Shown one piece after another: positions 26,768 to 35,490 of a DNA stretch of 64,000 nucleotides (within the stretch, counting starts at the first letter, position 1; every line of letters starts with the position of its first letter). Source of the stretch: Lachnospiraceae bacterium (GTDB lineage: Bacteria > Bacillota > Clostridia > Lachnospirales > Lachnospiraceae); contig JAFWLM010000005.1 in assembly GCA_017511045.1 (NCBI GenBank), forward strand, positions 1-64,000, in the 5' to 3' direction. A program made the translations under genes and the position numbers. The notes below the pieces were generated by a model. It ran no database searches. It saw only the letters and a program-made list of their open reading frames with translations, and was not told where the DNA came from.

Positions 26768-27904
26768 TTATTTGAATCTTCCGTCGTAGTTGTCGATCGC
26801 AGCATTCAAGTCTGCAAATACTTCATCTACATGCTCGTTGCCAGCATCTTTCAATGCCTGCAGTTTTGCATCACCAAACGGTTTTGCCATTTCTTTCCAA
26901 GGATCCATATCAGGGCCTTCGATCCAGGTTACCGGGATTCCCCATTCTTCACAGTCATCTAAGTGGCTCTGATCCTGCTCATCCCAGAACTGTTTTGCTT
27001 CGGTCCAGAATGTTTCATTGCTGAACTCATCTTCAAAGATTGCCTGAAGGTCCGGTGTGAAGCTTTCCCACAGGTCTTTGTTGACTGCAAATACACGAAG
27101 TCCTGTTGTGAAGCTGTTCTCAAGCATATACACGCTCTTAGCAAGCTGAAGTGCGCCGAAGATATTTGTTACATAAAGTCCGATCATAACGCCGTCGATA
27201 ACGCCGTTCTGCATGCAGGAATACATCTCTGTCGGAGGCTGTGCAACCGGAGTTCCGCCTGCTGCAAGAATGAATTCGTTTTCGATATCACTGGTTGCCA
27301 TGATCTTCTTTCCAGCAAGATCCTGAGGAACTTTGATATCAACATTCTCTCTCATTACAAGGGATGTTCCCCAAACACCTACGAAGAATACCGGATGGAT
27401 GTTGGCCTTATCAAACTCAGCCATGCAGTATTCATTATTAGGAATGAACTGGTTCATGACATCGACTGCCATTGCAAGGCTCTTATATCCGAGGAACGGA
27501 TATTCATTGACCTGCTGTGAATATGGGAACCGGTCTTTGAAGTTTGTCAGAGTAATGTCTGCCATATCGCACATACCGGAACTGCAGGCATCCAGTGACT
27601 CCGTTGCAGAAGCTAAAGATCCGCCGAAATAGTTCACGAAGGTAACTTTTCCGCCCGTTCTTTCAGTGATCCGCTTTTCAACATCTACATACAGTGAGCA
27701 GAAGCTTTCACTCGATGCAAAGCTGAAAACGATTTCCATCGGATCGCCGGTGTATTCGCCGGTGTCCACATACGTCGGCTGTTCTCCGCCGCTTCCGGCT
27801 GTTCCGGAACCTGCTCCGCTGTCAGATCCGCCGCAGGCAGCAAGTGCTGCAACTACGAGCATCATTGCAAGCAATAAACTGACTAATTTTGCTATACGTT
27901 TCAT
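26768..27904 (-). CDS. dctP: TRAP transporter solute-binding lipoprotein
   Basis: 378 residues. A lipoprotein signal (KLVSLLLAMMLVVAALAAC) gives a lipidated Cys near residue 24, then a Gly/Ser-rich linker. The DctP-type fold follows, with the family region VDIKVPQDLAGKKIM and the ligand-arginine region SLVMREN. TRAP binding proteins capture organic acids (C4-dicarboxylates, sialic acid, keto-acids, aromatic acids) through an arginine-carboxylate bridge. It ends the transporter block, and the hairpin downstream would allow extra binding-protein mRNA. AGGAGG lies before the ATG. Confidence 0.93.
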   Translation of the reverse strand: MKRIAKLVSLLLAMMLVVAALAACGGSDSGAGSGTAGSGGEQPTYVDTGEYTGDPMEIVFSFASSESFCSLYVDVEKRITERTGGKVTFVNYFGGSLASATESLDACSSGMCDMADITLTNFKDRFPYSQQVNEYPFLGYKSLAMAVDVMNQFIPNNEYCMAEFDKANIHPVFFVGVWGTSLVMRENVDIKVPQDLAGKKIMATSDIENEFILAAGGTPVAQPPTEMYSCMQNGVIDGVMIGLYVTNIFGALQLAKSVYMLENSFTTGLRVFAVNKDLWESFTPDLQAIFEDEFSNETFWTEAKQFWDEQDQSHLDDCEEWGIPVTWIEGPDMDPWKEMAKPFGDAKLQALKDAGNEHVDEVFADLNAAIDNYDGRFK

Positions 27905-27980
27905 TTTCTCCTCCTATTCTTTATTAATATTTCTTTCAATATAATTTTATCAAATAATTAATACCTTTATTATCGGCGTT

Positions 27981-29279
27981 TTATCCCATCAGACTCGGAA
28001 TAAAGGTTGCGATCTGCGGGAATACGATCATCAGAATCAGGATGACCACATCAACTGCCAGGAACGGAAGTACCCCCTTGAAGATCTGCCCCGCAGGTTT
28101 TTGTATAGTTCCTGCCAGTGTGAAGACAGTCATTCCGACCGGCGGTGAGATTCCTCCGACTGCCATCAGCTTAACTACAAAGGCACCAAGCCAGATCGGG
28201 TCGAATCCTCTTCTGATCAATGCCGTATAAAGAACCGGAACCGTAAGGACGATCATCGGCACATCCGGGAGGAACATTCCCAGGATGAAATACAGAATGA
28301 TCAGAGCCGCAGCGATGACCCAGTTCGGAACGGTCAGTCCTGCAATAAAGTTTGCCAGGAACATCGGCACACGGGAAAGGCTCATAAAAGATACGAAGAT
28401 GTATGTGGATGCGACGAGGAAGAATACCATGCCGCACATAACAGCTGTATCTTTTAAAGCTTTTGTCAGTTTCTTTACGGTAAGCTGGCGGAAAGCAAAA
28501 GCAATGACGATCGAACCGAATGCGCCGATTGCGCCGGCCTCTGTTGTTGTAAAGAATCCGCCGTAAATACCGCCGAGAACAAGTGCCATGAGCAGAAGGA
28601 TCGGGATAACTTTAAGCAGCGTTTTCATCATTTTTTTAAACGCGACTTTCGGTCCTTTCGGTCCGCGTTTCGGATTAATGAGGCAAAGGAACCAGATCAG
28701 GATAATGTAAAGAACGATCTGTACAATACCGACACCGAAACCGGACATAAACAGTTTACCGATCGAGTTTTCTGTCAGAATACCGAAGATGATAAATCCG
28801 ATGCTCGGAGGAATCAGGATCGCCAGCGGTGCGCCCGCAGCGACCGATCCCAAAGCAAAGGTCTCATCATAATTATTTTTCTTCATTTCAGGGACTGCAA
28901 CTTTTGCCATGACCATAGTCGCAATATGGGTGGAACCCGTGATTGCGCCGAGAACGCCACATGCTACGACTGTTGCGCTTGCAAGACCGCCCCTGAAACG
29001 TCCGACAAACGCGTAAGCACAGGCGTATAGATCCTGTCCCATGGTCGATTCGGCTATTACCATGCCCATTAGAGTAAACATTGGTATGACTGTAAAGGTA
29101 TAGGAGTTCAAGTTAGAGAAGGCCGAGTTTCCTGCTACAGTCTCCGCGACTCCCATTCCTTTCAGGATGATGATGCCTACAATACTGACGACCAGCATGG
29201 CGGCACCGACCCACATCTTAAGAGCAAGAAGAATCAATAATACGATCAGACCAATCAGTCCTATCAGTTCCGGTCTCAT
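27981..29279 (-). CDS. dctM: TRAP transporter large permease
   Basis: 432 residues with about twelve helices, the usual DctM length. Family text includes ITGSTHIATMVMAKVAVPEM, LAILIPPSIGFIIFGILTENSIGKLFMSG and GGISPPVGMTVF, corresponding to the two helix-hairpin regions that hold sodium. It is the ion-coupled transport subunit. Its ATG overlaps the dctQ stop (ATGA), so the two subunits are translationally coupled. Confidence 0.95.
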   Translation of the reverse strand: MRPELIGLIGLIVLLILLALKMWVGAAMLVVSIVGIIILKGMGVAETVAGNSAFSNLNSYTFTVIPMFTLMGMVIAESTMGQDLYACAYAFVGRFRGGLASATVVACGVLGAITGSTHIATMVMAKVAVPEMKKNNYDETFALGSVAAGAPLAILIPPSIGFIIFGILTENSIGKLFMSGFGVGIVQIVLYIILIWFLCLINPKRGPKGPKVAFKKMMKTLLKVIPILLLMALVLGGIYGGFFTTTEAGAIGAFGSIVIAFAFRQLTVKKLTKALKDTAVMCGMVFFLVASTYIFVSFMSLSRVPMFLANFIAGLTVPNWVIAAALIILYFILGMFLPDVPMIVLTVPVLYTALIRRGFDPIWLGAFVVKLMAVGGISPPVGMTVFTLAGTIQKPAGQIFKGVLPFLAVDVVILILMIVFPQIATFIPSLMG

Positions 29280-29962
29280 ACTGTGCCTCCTTTCCCTTCA
29301 TCTTCCTGTTTTTCTGTTTTCAAAACTGTCTCCGGTGCAATCTCCGGTCCATCCGCTGTCTTCGGAATTTCTCCTTCGGAAGGCGCATCCGGGTCTTCAC
29401 CGTTCATCAGTTTCTGGATCCGTGGCGGAATGTTTTTCCCGAAAACAAAGATCGGATCCATATCTTCCAGTTCTGCTTCCCTAAGCCAGTTTCCTTTTGT
29501 AGCATTTACGATCTTCCGAATCATGACACACAAAGCAGTGATCGCGCCGACACCGTAGGAAAATGCAAACAATGCGATGAACGGCCACTGAGGAAGACCG
29601 ATCGTGGTATAGCGTACCCCGTTCTCCATACTCGCCATGGAATACATGAACTGTCTCCATGCGGTATAACCGATTGCCGCAAAGCAAAGGAATAGAAGAA
29701 CGATGTCCAAAATCACCTGTACCTTTTTCGGAAGGCGTGCGGTCACCATATTGACCTTGATCATTCTGTTGGACAATACCGCGGCACCCATTGCCGTCAG
29801 ATCGAACAGAAGCAGTAATGCCGCCCATTCCGTTGCTCCGAGGATTGAAGAGTGGAAGAATGTTCGAAGGACCACTTCCGCAACCATCATGAGCATCAGA
29901 GCTGCAATGAATATCATTGTCAGCCAAACGAAAAACCGGCAGATCGCTCTGATTACTTTCAT
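29276..29962 (-). CDS. dctQ: TRAP transporter small permease
   Basis: 228 residues, four predicted helices in the first 150 (for example IFIAALMLMMVAEVVLRTFF and LLLFDLTAMGAAVLS, with the family EW motif as TEWAALL). The C-terminal 80 residues are a polar, proline/glutamate-rich cytoplasmic tail (GEDPDAPSEGEIPKTADG), longer than in most DctQ proteins, which end soon after helix 4. It forms the membrane complex with DctM. Stop overlaps the dctM start. Confidence 0.92.
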   Translation of the reverse strand: MKVIRAICRFFVWLTMIFIAALMLMMVAEVVLRTFFHSSILGATEWAALLLLFDLTAMGAAVLSNRMIKVNMVTARLPKKVQVILDIVLLFLCFAAIGYTAWRQFMYSMASMENGVRYTTIGLPQWPFIALFAFSYGVGAITALCVMIRKIVNATKGNWLREAELEDMDPIFVFGKNIPPRIQKLMNGEDPDAPSEGEIPKTADGPEIAPETVLKTEKQEDEGKGGTV

Positions 29963-29995
29963 TCGTTTCTCCCTTCTTAATACTTCTGATGTTTA

Positions 29996-31474
29996 TTACG
30001 GCTGACGATACTTCGCAAACTCCTCAGGATCTTCAGCTGCAAGTTTTGCCAGTTTCGTGTAGAGCCCGTATTTATGTTCTTCGCAGAGCTCCGTCAATGC
30101 CGGATCAACACCGGCATGACGTGGAAGCGGAACATCCTGTTCCACAAGGATATCCTGTACGCGCTCAATGTTGACATCATGCACAGTGCTGTTGTCTGTA
30201 ACAGCGACTGCTGCCGCAACGCCTGCTGCCTGCCCTGTGCCGACGCACTGCGGGATCAGGTTCAGCCAGTCGATTGCTACATTATCAGAAGAAATGTGTC
30301 TGCCCGGGCAAAGCAGATTTTCCACTCCCCTCGGAAGGATCGCTCTGTATGGGATCTCGATCGGTGCGGAATCATTGATCCTGCAGATCGTGCTGTGCCA
30401 TGCGATAACATCATCAAATTCACGATGGAACGCGAAGTCAGACATGGTCATAACATATTCACCCTGAAGACGGCGGCTACAGCGTGCTCCGAGCTGAGGA
30501 GCAATATCATATAGTTCCGCATTTTCAAATCCGACTGCATTCTTCCTCATAAAGTCGATAATGTCACGGATCTTATCACGCACCAGCATTTCCGTCGCGG
30601 TCAGGTCTTTTACCTTCGTGCAGTCAAACGGTCCAAGCCAGTTGTTAAACCAGACCATATTCGGATCCTGTGTCGGAAGAGGCATGATCAGATGTCCCAG
30701 CATCCCTTTCAGCGGTCCGACGATCTTGCCGAATGCAGACGGATCTTTCTGGTTGTTTCTGAAAAATGCTTCGTAATCAACATTGCATACACGGAATACC
30801 ATTGCCGTATTTGTTGATCTGGTATCTGCATCCGAGTCCGCCGCATACGGAGCTTTCGTCTGTGCAAACAGATCGCCGTCTCCTGTGGCATCGATCACGA
30901 CCTTTGCAAGGATCGCTTTTCTTCCTTCTTTACTTTCAAAGATCACACCTTTGACCGCATCATTTTCTACGATCGGCGCAGCTGCCCAAGTGTGACAGTA
31001 AACACGGATATTTTCTTTCTCTTCGAGAAGCATTTTATCTAATTCGATCTTTAACTGGTTAGGCTCAAAATAGACCGAACGTACAACACGCTTCGGAACT
31101 TCTTCCACGCGGCTGACTGCATCCCAGATAGGCTCCCATTTATGGATCACATCCGGATCCGTGCTTCCGATCTCATCTCCTTCTGCGCCGAGTACCGCGC
31201 CAGGAATGTTGGAGAGTCTGGTAAACCATTCTTCCTGGAGTCCTCTTACATAGGACTGATTCAGCCAGGTAAGGTTTGGTACCATAATGACATAGCCTCC
31301 GGTAACATCACCACCCATATAACCGTAGCGTTCTAAAAGTACAATATTTTTAGCGCCGGCCCTCGCTGCCGCGATCGCAGCTGAATGTCCGGCAGCTCCA
31401 CCCCCTACAACAAGGATGTCACACTCATCGAACACTTCGATGCTTCTCGCTTCCTCCATAAAAATTTTACTCAT
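29996..31474 (-). CDS. FAD-dependent oxidoreductase (FAD_oxidored family)
   Basis: 492 residues, no signal peptide. Dinucleotide fold near residue 22: VVGGGAAGHSAAIAAARAG, then ERYGYMGGDVTGG; a second FAD motif VVIDATGDGDLFA near 205; C-terminal LCPGRHISSDNVA and CVGTGQAAGVAAA. This is the PF12831-type family, whose few studied members oxidise or reduce polyols and organic acids, some with an Fe-S cluster. No CxxC cluster motif is evident here. It is the first gene after the MerR-controlled promoter, 33 bases upstream of dctQ, so it should act on the compound imported by the TRAP system. GGAGG precedes the ATG. Confidence 0.88.
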   Translation of the reverse strand: MSKIFMEEARSIEVFDECDILVVGGGAAGHSAAIAAARAGAKNIVLLERYGYMGGDVTGGYVIMVPNLTWLNQSYVRGLQEEWFTRLSNIPGAVLGAEGDEIGSTDPDVIHKWEPIWDAVSRVEEVPKRVVRSVYFEPNQLKIELDKMLLEEKENIRVYCHTWAAAPIVENDAVKGVIFESKEGRKAILAKVVIDATGDGDLFAQTKAPYAADSDADTRSTNTAMVFRVCNVDYEAFFRNNQKDPSAFGKIVGPLKGMLGHLIMPLPTQDPNMVWFNNWLGPFDCTKVKDLTATEMLVRDKIRDIIDFMRKNAVGFENAELYDIAPQLGARCSRRLQGEYVMTMSDFAFHREFDDVIAWHSTICRINDSAPIEIPYRAILPRGVENLLCPGRHISSDNVAIDWLNLIPQCVGTGQAAGVAAAVAVTDNSTVHDVNIERVQDILVEQDVPLPRHAGVDPALTELCEEHKYGLYTKLAKLAAEDPEEFAKYRQP

Positions 31475-31548
31475 AGGCTACCTCCATATAAGCTGAAAAT
31501 TGACAGTCACTTATATAAAAACTATAATAAAACACGTATTACAATTAA

Positions 31549-31579
31549 AATGTAAACTTTTGGGTAAGACTAAAGTCAA
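31549..31579 (-). promoter_or_regulatory. promoter of the FAD-oxidoreductase/TRAP/MmgE cluster, 19-bp spacer
   Basis: Reverse-strand TTGACT (31579-31574) and TACATT (31554-31549) are 19 bases apart. A 19-20 bp spacer is the hallmark of MerR-activated promoters, where the regulator untwists DNA to realign the boxes. Confidence 0.6.
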
Positions 31580-31584
31580 GCCCA
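31561..31584 (+). promoter_or_regulatory. dyad upstream of merR, probable MerR-type operator
   Basis: TGGG-3-GACT-2-AGTC-3-CCCA: a 24-base inverted repeat with matching outer and inner arms. It overlaps the -35 and part of the spacer of the reverse promoter and lies just upstream of the merR ribosome site, so it could control both directions. Confidence 0.6.
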
Positions 31585-31600
31585 TTTTGGAGATTTTTTT

Positions 31601-32425
31601 ATGCACGTTGACGGAGAAAAAGCCTTCTTTTCGATCGGTGAGTTTATGAAACTCTGTGATACGACAAGAGAGACCTTGTACCACTATGAAAAGCAGGGTC
31701 TTTTGCTTCCTGTAACCGATCCGAACAACGGATACCGCAGCTATACCCCACATGATTATTATACCTTCATGCTGATCTCCCATCTGACAAAGATCGGGTA
31801 TTCCCTGCACGAAGTGAAAGATTATCTTCCTAACCAGACATTGGAAAACTACTTTGATGCGCTCAGAACAAGCGACCTCCGAAACGAGGAAAAGCAGGAA
31901 AAGCTCCGCATCCGGAAAGAACGTACCCGCAGGGGCTATGACCAGCTGAAGATGTTTGCCGGACGTCCGTTGGATACCCCGCAGATCACATACCGGGAAG
32001 ATGAATACTTTCTTCGGATCCCGTTTGATAACAGCAATCCGATCGTCAGCGATGTCCTCTGCTCTTCTGAGCAGGACCGCTACAGCGCAGAACACGGGAT
32101 CGATATCCAACGGCATTATCACGGTTACTATTCAGAAGACCCATTTTCAACACCACTGCCGGTCTTCCAATATAATCTTGCTCTCCTCAGTGAACCCTGT
32201 GATTCCGACCGTCTTTTCGTGCGACCGGCCGGAATGTACATCTCCATGTGTTATAAAGGACCTTTCTACGGTGACAGTTCCCCTTCCTATAAAATAGTGC
32301 AGGATTATCTGAAGTATCACCGTTATAAACCATTAACAGGAATGTTCGTAGAGATCGCAGTCGGTCCGTTTCACACAAAAGATGTTAATGAGTTCGTAGC
32401 AGAATTATCTATTAAGATCGAATAA
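31601..32425 (+). CDS. MerR family regulator with GyrI-like effector domain
   Basis: 274 residues. The N-terminal winged helix reads FSIGEFMKLCDTTRETLYHYEKQGLL then PNNGYRSYTPHDYYTF, the MerR DNA-binding signature. A coiled-coil of about 40 residues follows, then a C-terminal GyrI-like ligand-binding domain (about 125-274) as in BmrR and TipA. Such regulators bind an organic ligand and activate promoters with long spacers. GGAG is nine bases before the ATG. It is divergent from the FAD-oxidoreductase operon and is the natural candidate regulator of it. The gene ends at a bidirectional terminator. Confidence 0.9.
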   Translation: MHVDGEKAFFSIGEFMKLCDTTRETLYHYEKQGLLLPVTDPNNGYRSYTPHDYYTFMLISHLTKIGYSLHEVKDYLPNQTLENYFDALRTSDLRNEEKQEKLRIRKERTRRGYDQLKMFAGRPLDTPQITYREDEYFLRIPFDNSNPIVSDVLCSSEQDRYSAEHGIDIQRHYHGYYSEDPFSTPLPVFQYNLALLSEPCDSDRLFVRPAGMYISMCYKGPFYGDSSPSYKIVQDYLKYHRYKPLTGMFVEIAVGPFHTKDVNEFVAELSIKIE

Positions 32426-32440
32426 GAAAAAAGAAAACTA

Positions 32441-32473
32441 AAAAAGACTCCGAATGATCTTCGGAGTCTTTTT
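32441..32473. terminator. bidirectional terminator between merR and the tRNA operon
   Basis: AAAAAGACTCCGAA (32441-32454) and TTCGGAGTCTTTTT (32460-32473) form a 14-bp stem with A-tract and T-tract on either side, so it works in both directions. Confidence 0.9.
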
Positions 32474-32476
32474 CCA

Positions 32477-32549
32477 TGAGCGTGCGGGGATTCGAACCCC
32501 GGACAACTTGATTAAAAGTCAAGTGCTCTACCACCTGAGCTACACGCCC
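32477..32549 (-). tRNA. tRNA-Lys (anticodon TTT)
   Basis: Reverse strand folds as a cloverleaf: acceptor GGGCGTG / CACGCTC, anticodon loop CTTTTAA, T-arm CCGGGGTTCGAATCCCCG. Discriminator A; no CCA encoded. Last gene of the five-tRNA operon. Confidence 0.95.
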
Positions 32550-32581
32550 GTATTTAGTTATCAAATCTCTTTTCAGAGAAG

Positions 32582-32653
32582 CAGGGCTAGCAAGATTCGA
32601 ACTTGCGAATGCAGGAGTCAAAGTCCTGTGCCTTACCGCTTGGCGATAGCCCT
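32582..32653 (-). tRNA. tRNA-Gln (anticodon TTG)
   Basis: Acceptor AGGGCTA / TAGCCCT, anticodon stem CAGGA / TCCTG around CTTTGAC, T-loop TTCGAAT. Discriminator G; no CCA encoded. Confidence 0.94.
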
Positions 32654-32691
32654 GTATCAAGTCTATCTGGTAAGGTGCTGCCCTTTTTGAG

Positions 32692-32766
<75 letters not shown>

Positions 32767-32798
32767 ATATGAGTATCTATCTGACCCTGCCGGTCGAA

Positions 32799-32872
<74 letters not shown>

Positions 32873-32902
32873 ACTTGTGCCTAGTTCCCTAAGGAAACTA
32901 AA

Positions 32903-32973
32903 AGCGGGTGATGGGAATCGAACCCACGTATCCAGCTTGGAAGGCTGGTGTTCTACCATTGAACTACACCCGC
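32903..32973 (-). tRNA. tRNA-Gly (anticodon TCC)
   Basis: Acceptor GCGGGTG / CACCCGC, anticodon stem CCAGC / GCTGG around CTTCCAA, T-loop TTCGATT. Discriminator T; no CCA encoded. First gene of the operon. Confidence 0.94.
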
Positions 32974-33004
32974 AATAAGTGGCGCATGTCACGCGACTTG
33001 TGAC

Positions 33005-33033
33005 ATTATATCACCTTGTTTTTTCTTTGTAAA
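33005..33033 (-). promoter_or_regulatory. tRNA operon promoter
   Basis: Reverse-strand TTTACA (33033-33028) and TATAAT (33010-33005), 17-base spacer, about 30 bases upstream of tRNA-Gly. Confidence 0.8.
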
Positions 33034-33052
33034 TAGCGAATTTCAACTAATT

Positions 33053-34522
33053 TTAAACGTCATTTTCAATGAATTCAGCAGCGTTTTCTCCCGCCATGCG
33101 TCCGCTGTTTAAAGCAAATCCCATCGTATTTCCCGGGAAGGTAAAGACATAGGAACCATCATAAATATCGTTCACATCACTTCCTGCTCCGTAAAGCCCG
33201 GGAATCGGGATATGATCCTCTGTCAGTACCCGGAGATCGGAATCGATCAGAATGCCTCCGAGAGAACCGTATGCTCCGATCGAGATCGCAGCTGCATAGA
33301 AAGGTGCTGTATCGATCGGCCGCAGGAATCTCCTGTCTTTTCCGAATACAGAGTCCCAGTTATCTTCACATAATTCATTATACTCATCGATGGTCTTTTT
33401 CAGTTCCTCATACGGACATCCCATCTTCTCTGCAAGCTCTTCGATCGATCCCGCGATGATCATGCTCTCCGGAGCTGCTTCTACTGCTTTCGGCATCATC
33501 TCCTCAAAATAAGCTACAATGTCGCCGAACATCTTCGTCATATCGTTCGGAACATCTACGCCGTTTCTCTTATAGGCTCCGATGATCCGTTTATCAAGGA
33601 TCGAGAAGATCCTTCTGTCTTTCTGAATATCCACAACGTTCGATGCATAAGACGTATTCTCCATCAGCTCTTCATTCATGACACGATGTCCTTCCAGGTT
33701 CACGATCAGATTCGGCTGATTAAAGATATTGCTGAGTGGCAGGAACATGTCGTTTTTTACACCCGCGACGAGATGGGTGATCTTTTCCATGCTCATGCGG
33801 CCTTTTCCGGCTCCTGCTTCCCACGCCATTTTAAGTCCGTCGCCATCGACTCCCGGAATACGGAAATTAAAAATATCCGTTCCATAGGTATAGCCGGTGT
33901 TTTCTTTGATCATCTCCACATTATTTCCAAAGCCGCCGGTCGCAATGATAACAGCTTTCGCGCTGCAGCTGATCTCCGCTCCGGTTTTATCAACAGCAAC
34001 AACACCTGTGATCTTTCCGTCTTCTTTCAGGATCTTCTTCACCGGAGTCTCTGTATGGATCTCAACGCCAAGTTCTGCAGCTCTCTCCGTCATGCGCTTA
34101 CACATTGTCCCTGCACTTCTCGGTCCCGGAAAACCTCCGTCTTCCGGAAGGACCATATGCCAGGTCCTGTGTGAGCCCGGAAAATACTTATTTGCCCCGG
34201 CAAATTTTACACCCATATCTTCCAGCCAGGAGATCGTATCGCCGGATTTTTCAAAATAGTTTTTTACAAGCCTTGCGTCCACATGCCATCTGGTTTCCCG
34301 CATATAATCTTCAAACGCTTTTTCCACCGTCAGGTTTTCCATCATATCTTTTTGGAAATGGCTTTCAACAGCAAACGGTCCCATTCCCATATTGGCAGTG
34401 CCTCCGGTGACTGCTGCCTTTTCGAAAACGATGACTTTCTTTTCTTTTTCCGCTGCCGCGATCGCTGCTGCAAGACCCGCAGGGCCTGCTGCGATGACAG
34501 CTACATCACAAGTTAGATTCAT
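33053..34522 (-). CDS. FAD-binding (fumarate-reductase-type) flavoprotein
   Basis: 489 residues, cytoplasmic, a stand-alone FAD_binding_2 domain without the heme or FMN-binding domains found in secreted relatives. FAD fold at the N-terminus reads VIAAGPAGLAAAIAA, with Ala instead of the first Gly of GxGxxG; the C-terminus has the family GGILIDSDLRVL and NSGRMAGENAAEF. Members reduce enoate double bonds (fumarate, urocanate, cinnamate) or dehydrogenate steroids. The gene follows a flavodoxin-fold reductase by 23 bases, which could supply electrons. Substrate unknown; no respiratory-chain partner is nearby. Confidence 0.88.
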   Translation of the reverse strand: MNLTCDVAVIAAGPAGLAAAIAAAEKEKKVIVFEKAAVTGGTANMGMGPFAVESHFQKDMMENLTVEKAFEDYMRETRWHVDARLVKNYFEKSGDTISWLEDMGVKFAGANKYFPGSHRTWHMVLPEDGGFPGPRSAGTMCKRMTERAAELGVEIHTETPVKKILKEDGKITGVVAVDKTGAEISCSAKAVIIATGGFGNNVEMIKENTGYTYGTDIFNFRIPGVDGDGLKMAWEAGAGKGRMSMEKITHLVAGVKNDMFLPLSNIFNQPNLIVNLEGHRVMNEELMENTSYASNVVDIQKDRRIFSILDKRIIGAYKRNGVDVPNDMTKMFGDIVAYFEEMMPKAVEAAPESMIIAGSIEELAEKMGCPYEELKKTIDEYNELCEDNWDSVFGKDRRFLRPIDTAPFYAAAISIGAYGSLGGILIDSDLRVLTEDHIPIPGLYGAGSDVNDIYDGSYVFTFPGNTMGFALNSGRMAGENAAEFIENDV

Positions 34523-34545
34523 TTCTTTATCTCCCGTTTATGAGC

Positions 34546-35490
34546 TTATTTTTTCTCCGGTCTGCTCGGAACTAAAACGCTCTTCATTGCTTCATTTCTG
34601 CGGTCCATCTCGGTGCGGTCCAGGTTGCGAAGCTTCATTCCGGTTCCAAGCATATCCTTTAAGTGCTGCAAACGTCCTTCATCTGTGATCAGGGAATGCT
34701 TCTTATCTTCCTCGTTGAAGACAGGTGTTAAGCCGCCATTTCCGTCGCTCTCCAGTTTGCCGGGCATTCCGCACACAAGACACTCCACACTTCCGGTCGC
34801 AAGATCATTGATCTTAAATTCTTCTGCATGACAGCATGGGCAGATGCCTTTCGGTCCTATATATTCCGCGGTTCCGTTCATGACACACTCTCCGAGATGT
34901 TTGCCGCTTGCTTTGATCTCTGCCAGTTTGTCATCCTCGGTTCGAAGCATGACATTCCATTTGTAATATTTCTCATCAACAATATTGAAGCCCATCGGAA
35001 TCGCCCAGAGTTTCTGAAGCGGAAGGTTCAAACTGCACCAGTCACTTCCGCCGTGTCCGATAAACACGACCGGACGGCGTTTGAAGGATCTTTCATCGAT
35101 GCTTCTTCCATCCTGGATATTTTCTTCTTTTCTTCTCTTTGCAAAAACTTCCCGGATCGTAATGTCATGGTTCGGGCCGGTACGGTCCATCAGTGCTTTA
35201 AAGTCAGACGGGATCGTCTTCTCATATGATGGAAGTACAATGACGATACCGTCGCTGTCTAAGATCTTTTCGTCGAGCCACTGGAAATCATCTTTCATCG
35301 TACACTGTCCGTTATAAGCCAACGGAGGATCCTGACATTGATTACATTCAATGCAGGGTTTGATGGTAAGCTGCCGAAGGTTGATCAGCTCCACTTCGCA
35401 TCCTGCTTCCTGTGCTCCTAAAAGCGCTGTCTTTGCAATATACTCTCCGGTCTCATTTCTTCGTCCGATCACTAATCCTAATACTTTCAT
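34546..35490 (-). CDS. flavodoxin-fold NAD(P)H oxidoreductase with Cys clusters
   Basis: 314 residues from ATG 35490; GGAG six bases upstream selects it over a TTG four codons earlier that overlaps the ribosome site. N-terminal half is an NADPH-dependent FMN reductase-type flavodoxin fold (MKVLGLVIGRRNETG). At about residue 45 it has CIECNQC with a further Cys ten residues on, close to the compact cluster motif of iron-sulfur flavoproteins. At about 210-235 a second set, CPCC then CLVC, resembles a zinc ribbon and is not part of the basic fold. Co-transcribed with the FAD flavoprotein, for which it may be the electron donor. Confidence 0.82.
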   Translation of the reverse strand: MKVLGLVIGRRNETGEYIAKTALLGAQEAGCEVELINLRQLTIKPCIECNQCQDPPLAYNGQCTMKDDFQWLDEKILDSDGIVIVLPSYEKTIPSDFKALMDRTGPNHDITIREVFAKRRKEENIQDGRSIDERSFKRRPVVFIGHGGSDWCSLNLPLQKLWAIPMGFNIVDEKYYKWNVMLRTEDDKLAEIKASGKHLGECVMNGTAEYIGPKGICPCCHAEEFKINDLATGSVECLVCGMPGKLESDGNGGLTPVFNEEDKKHSLITDEGRLQHLKDMLGTGMKLRNLDRTEMDRRNEAMKSVLVPSRPEKK

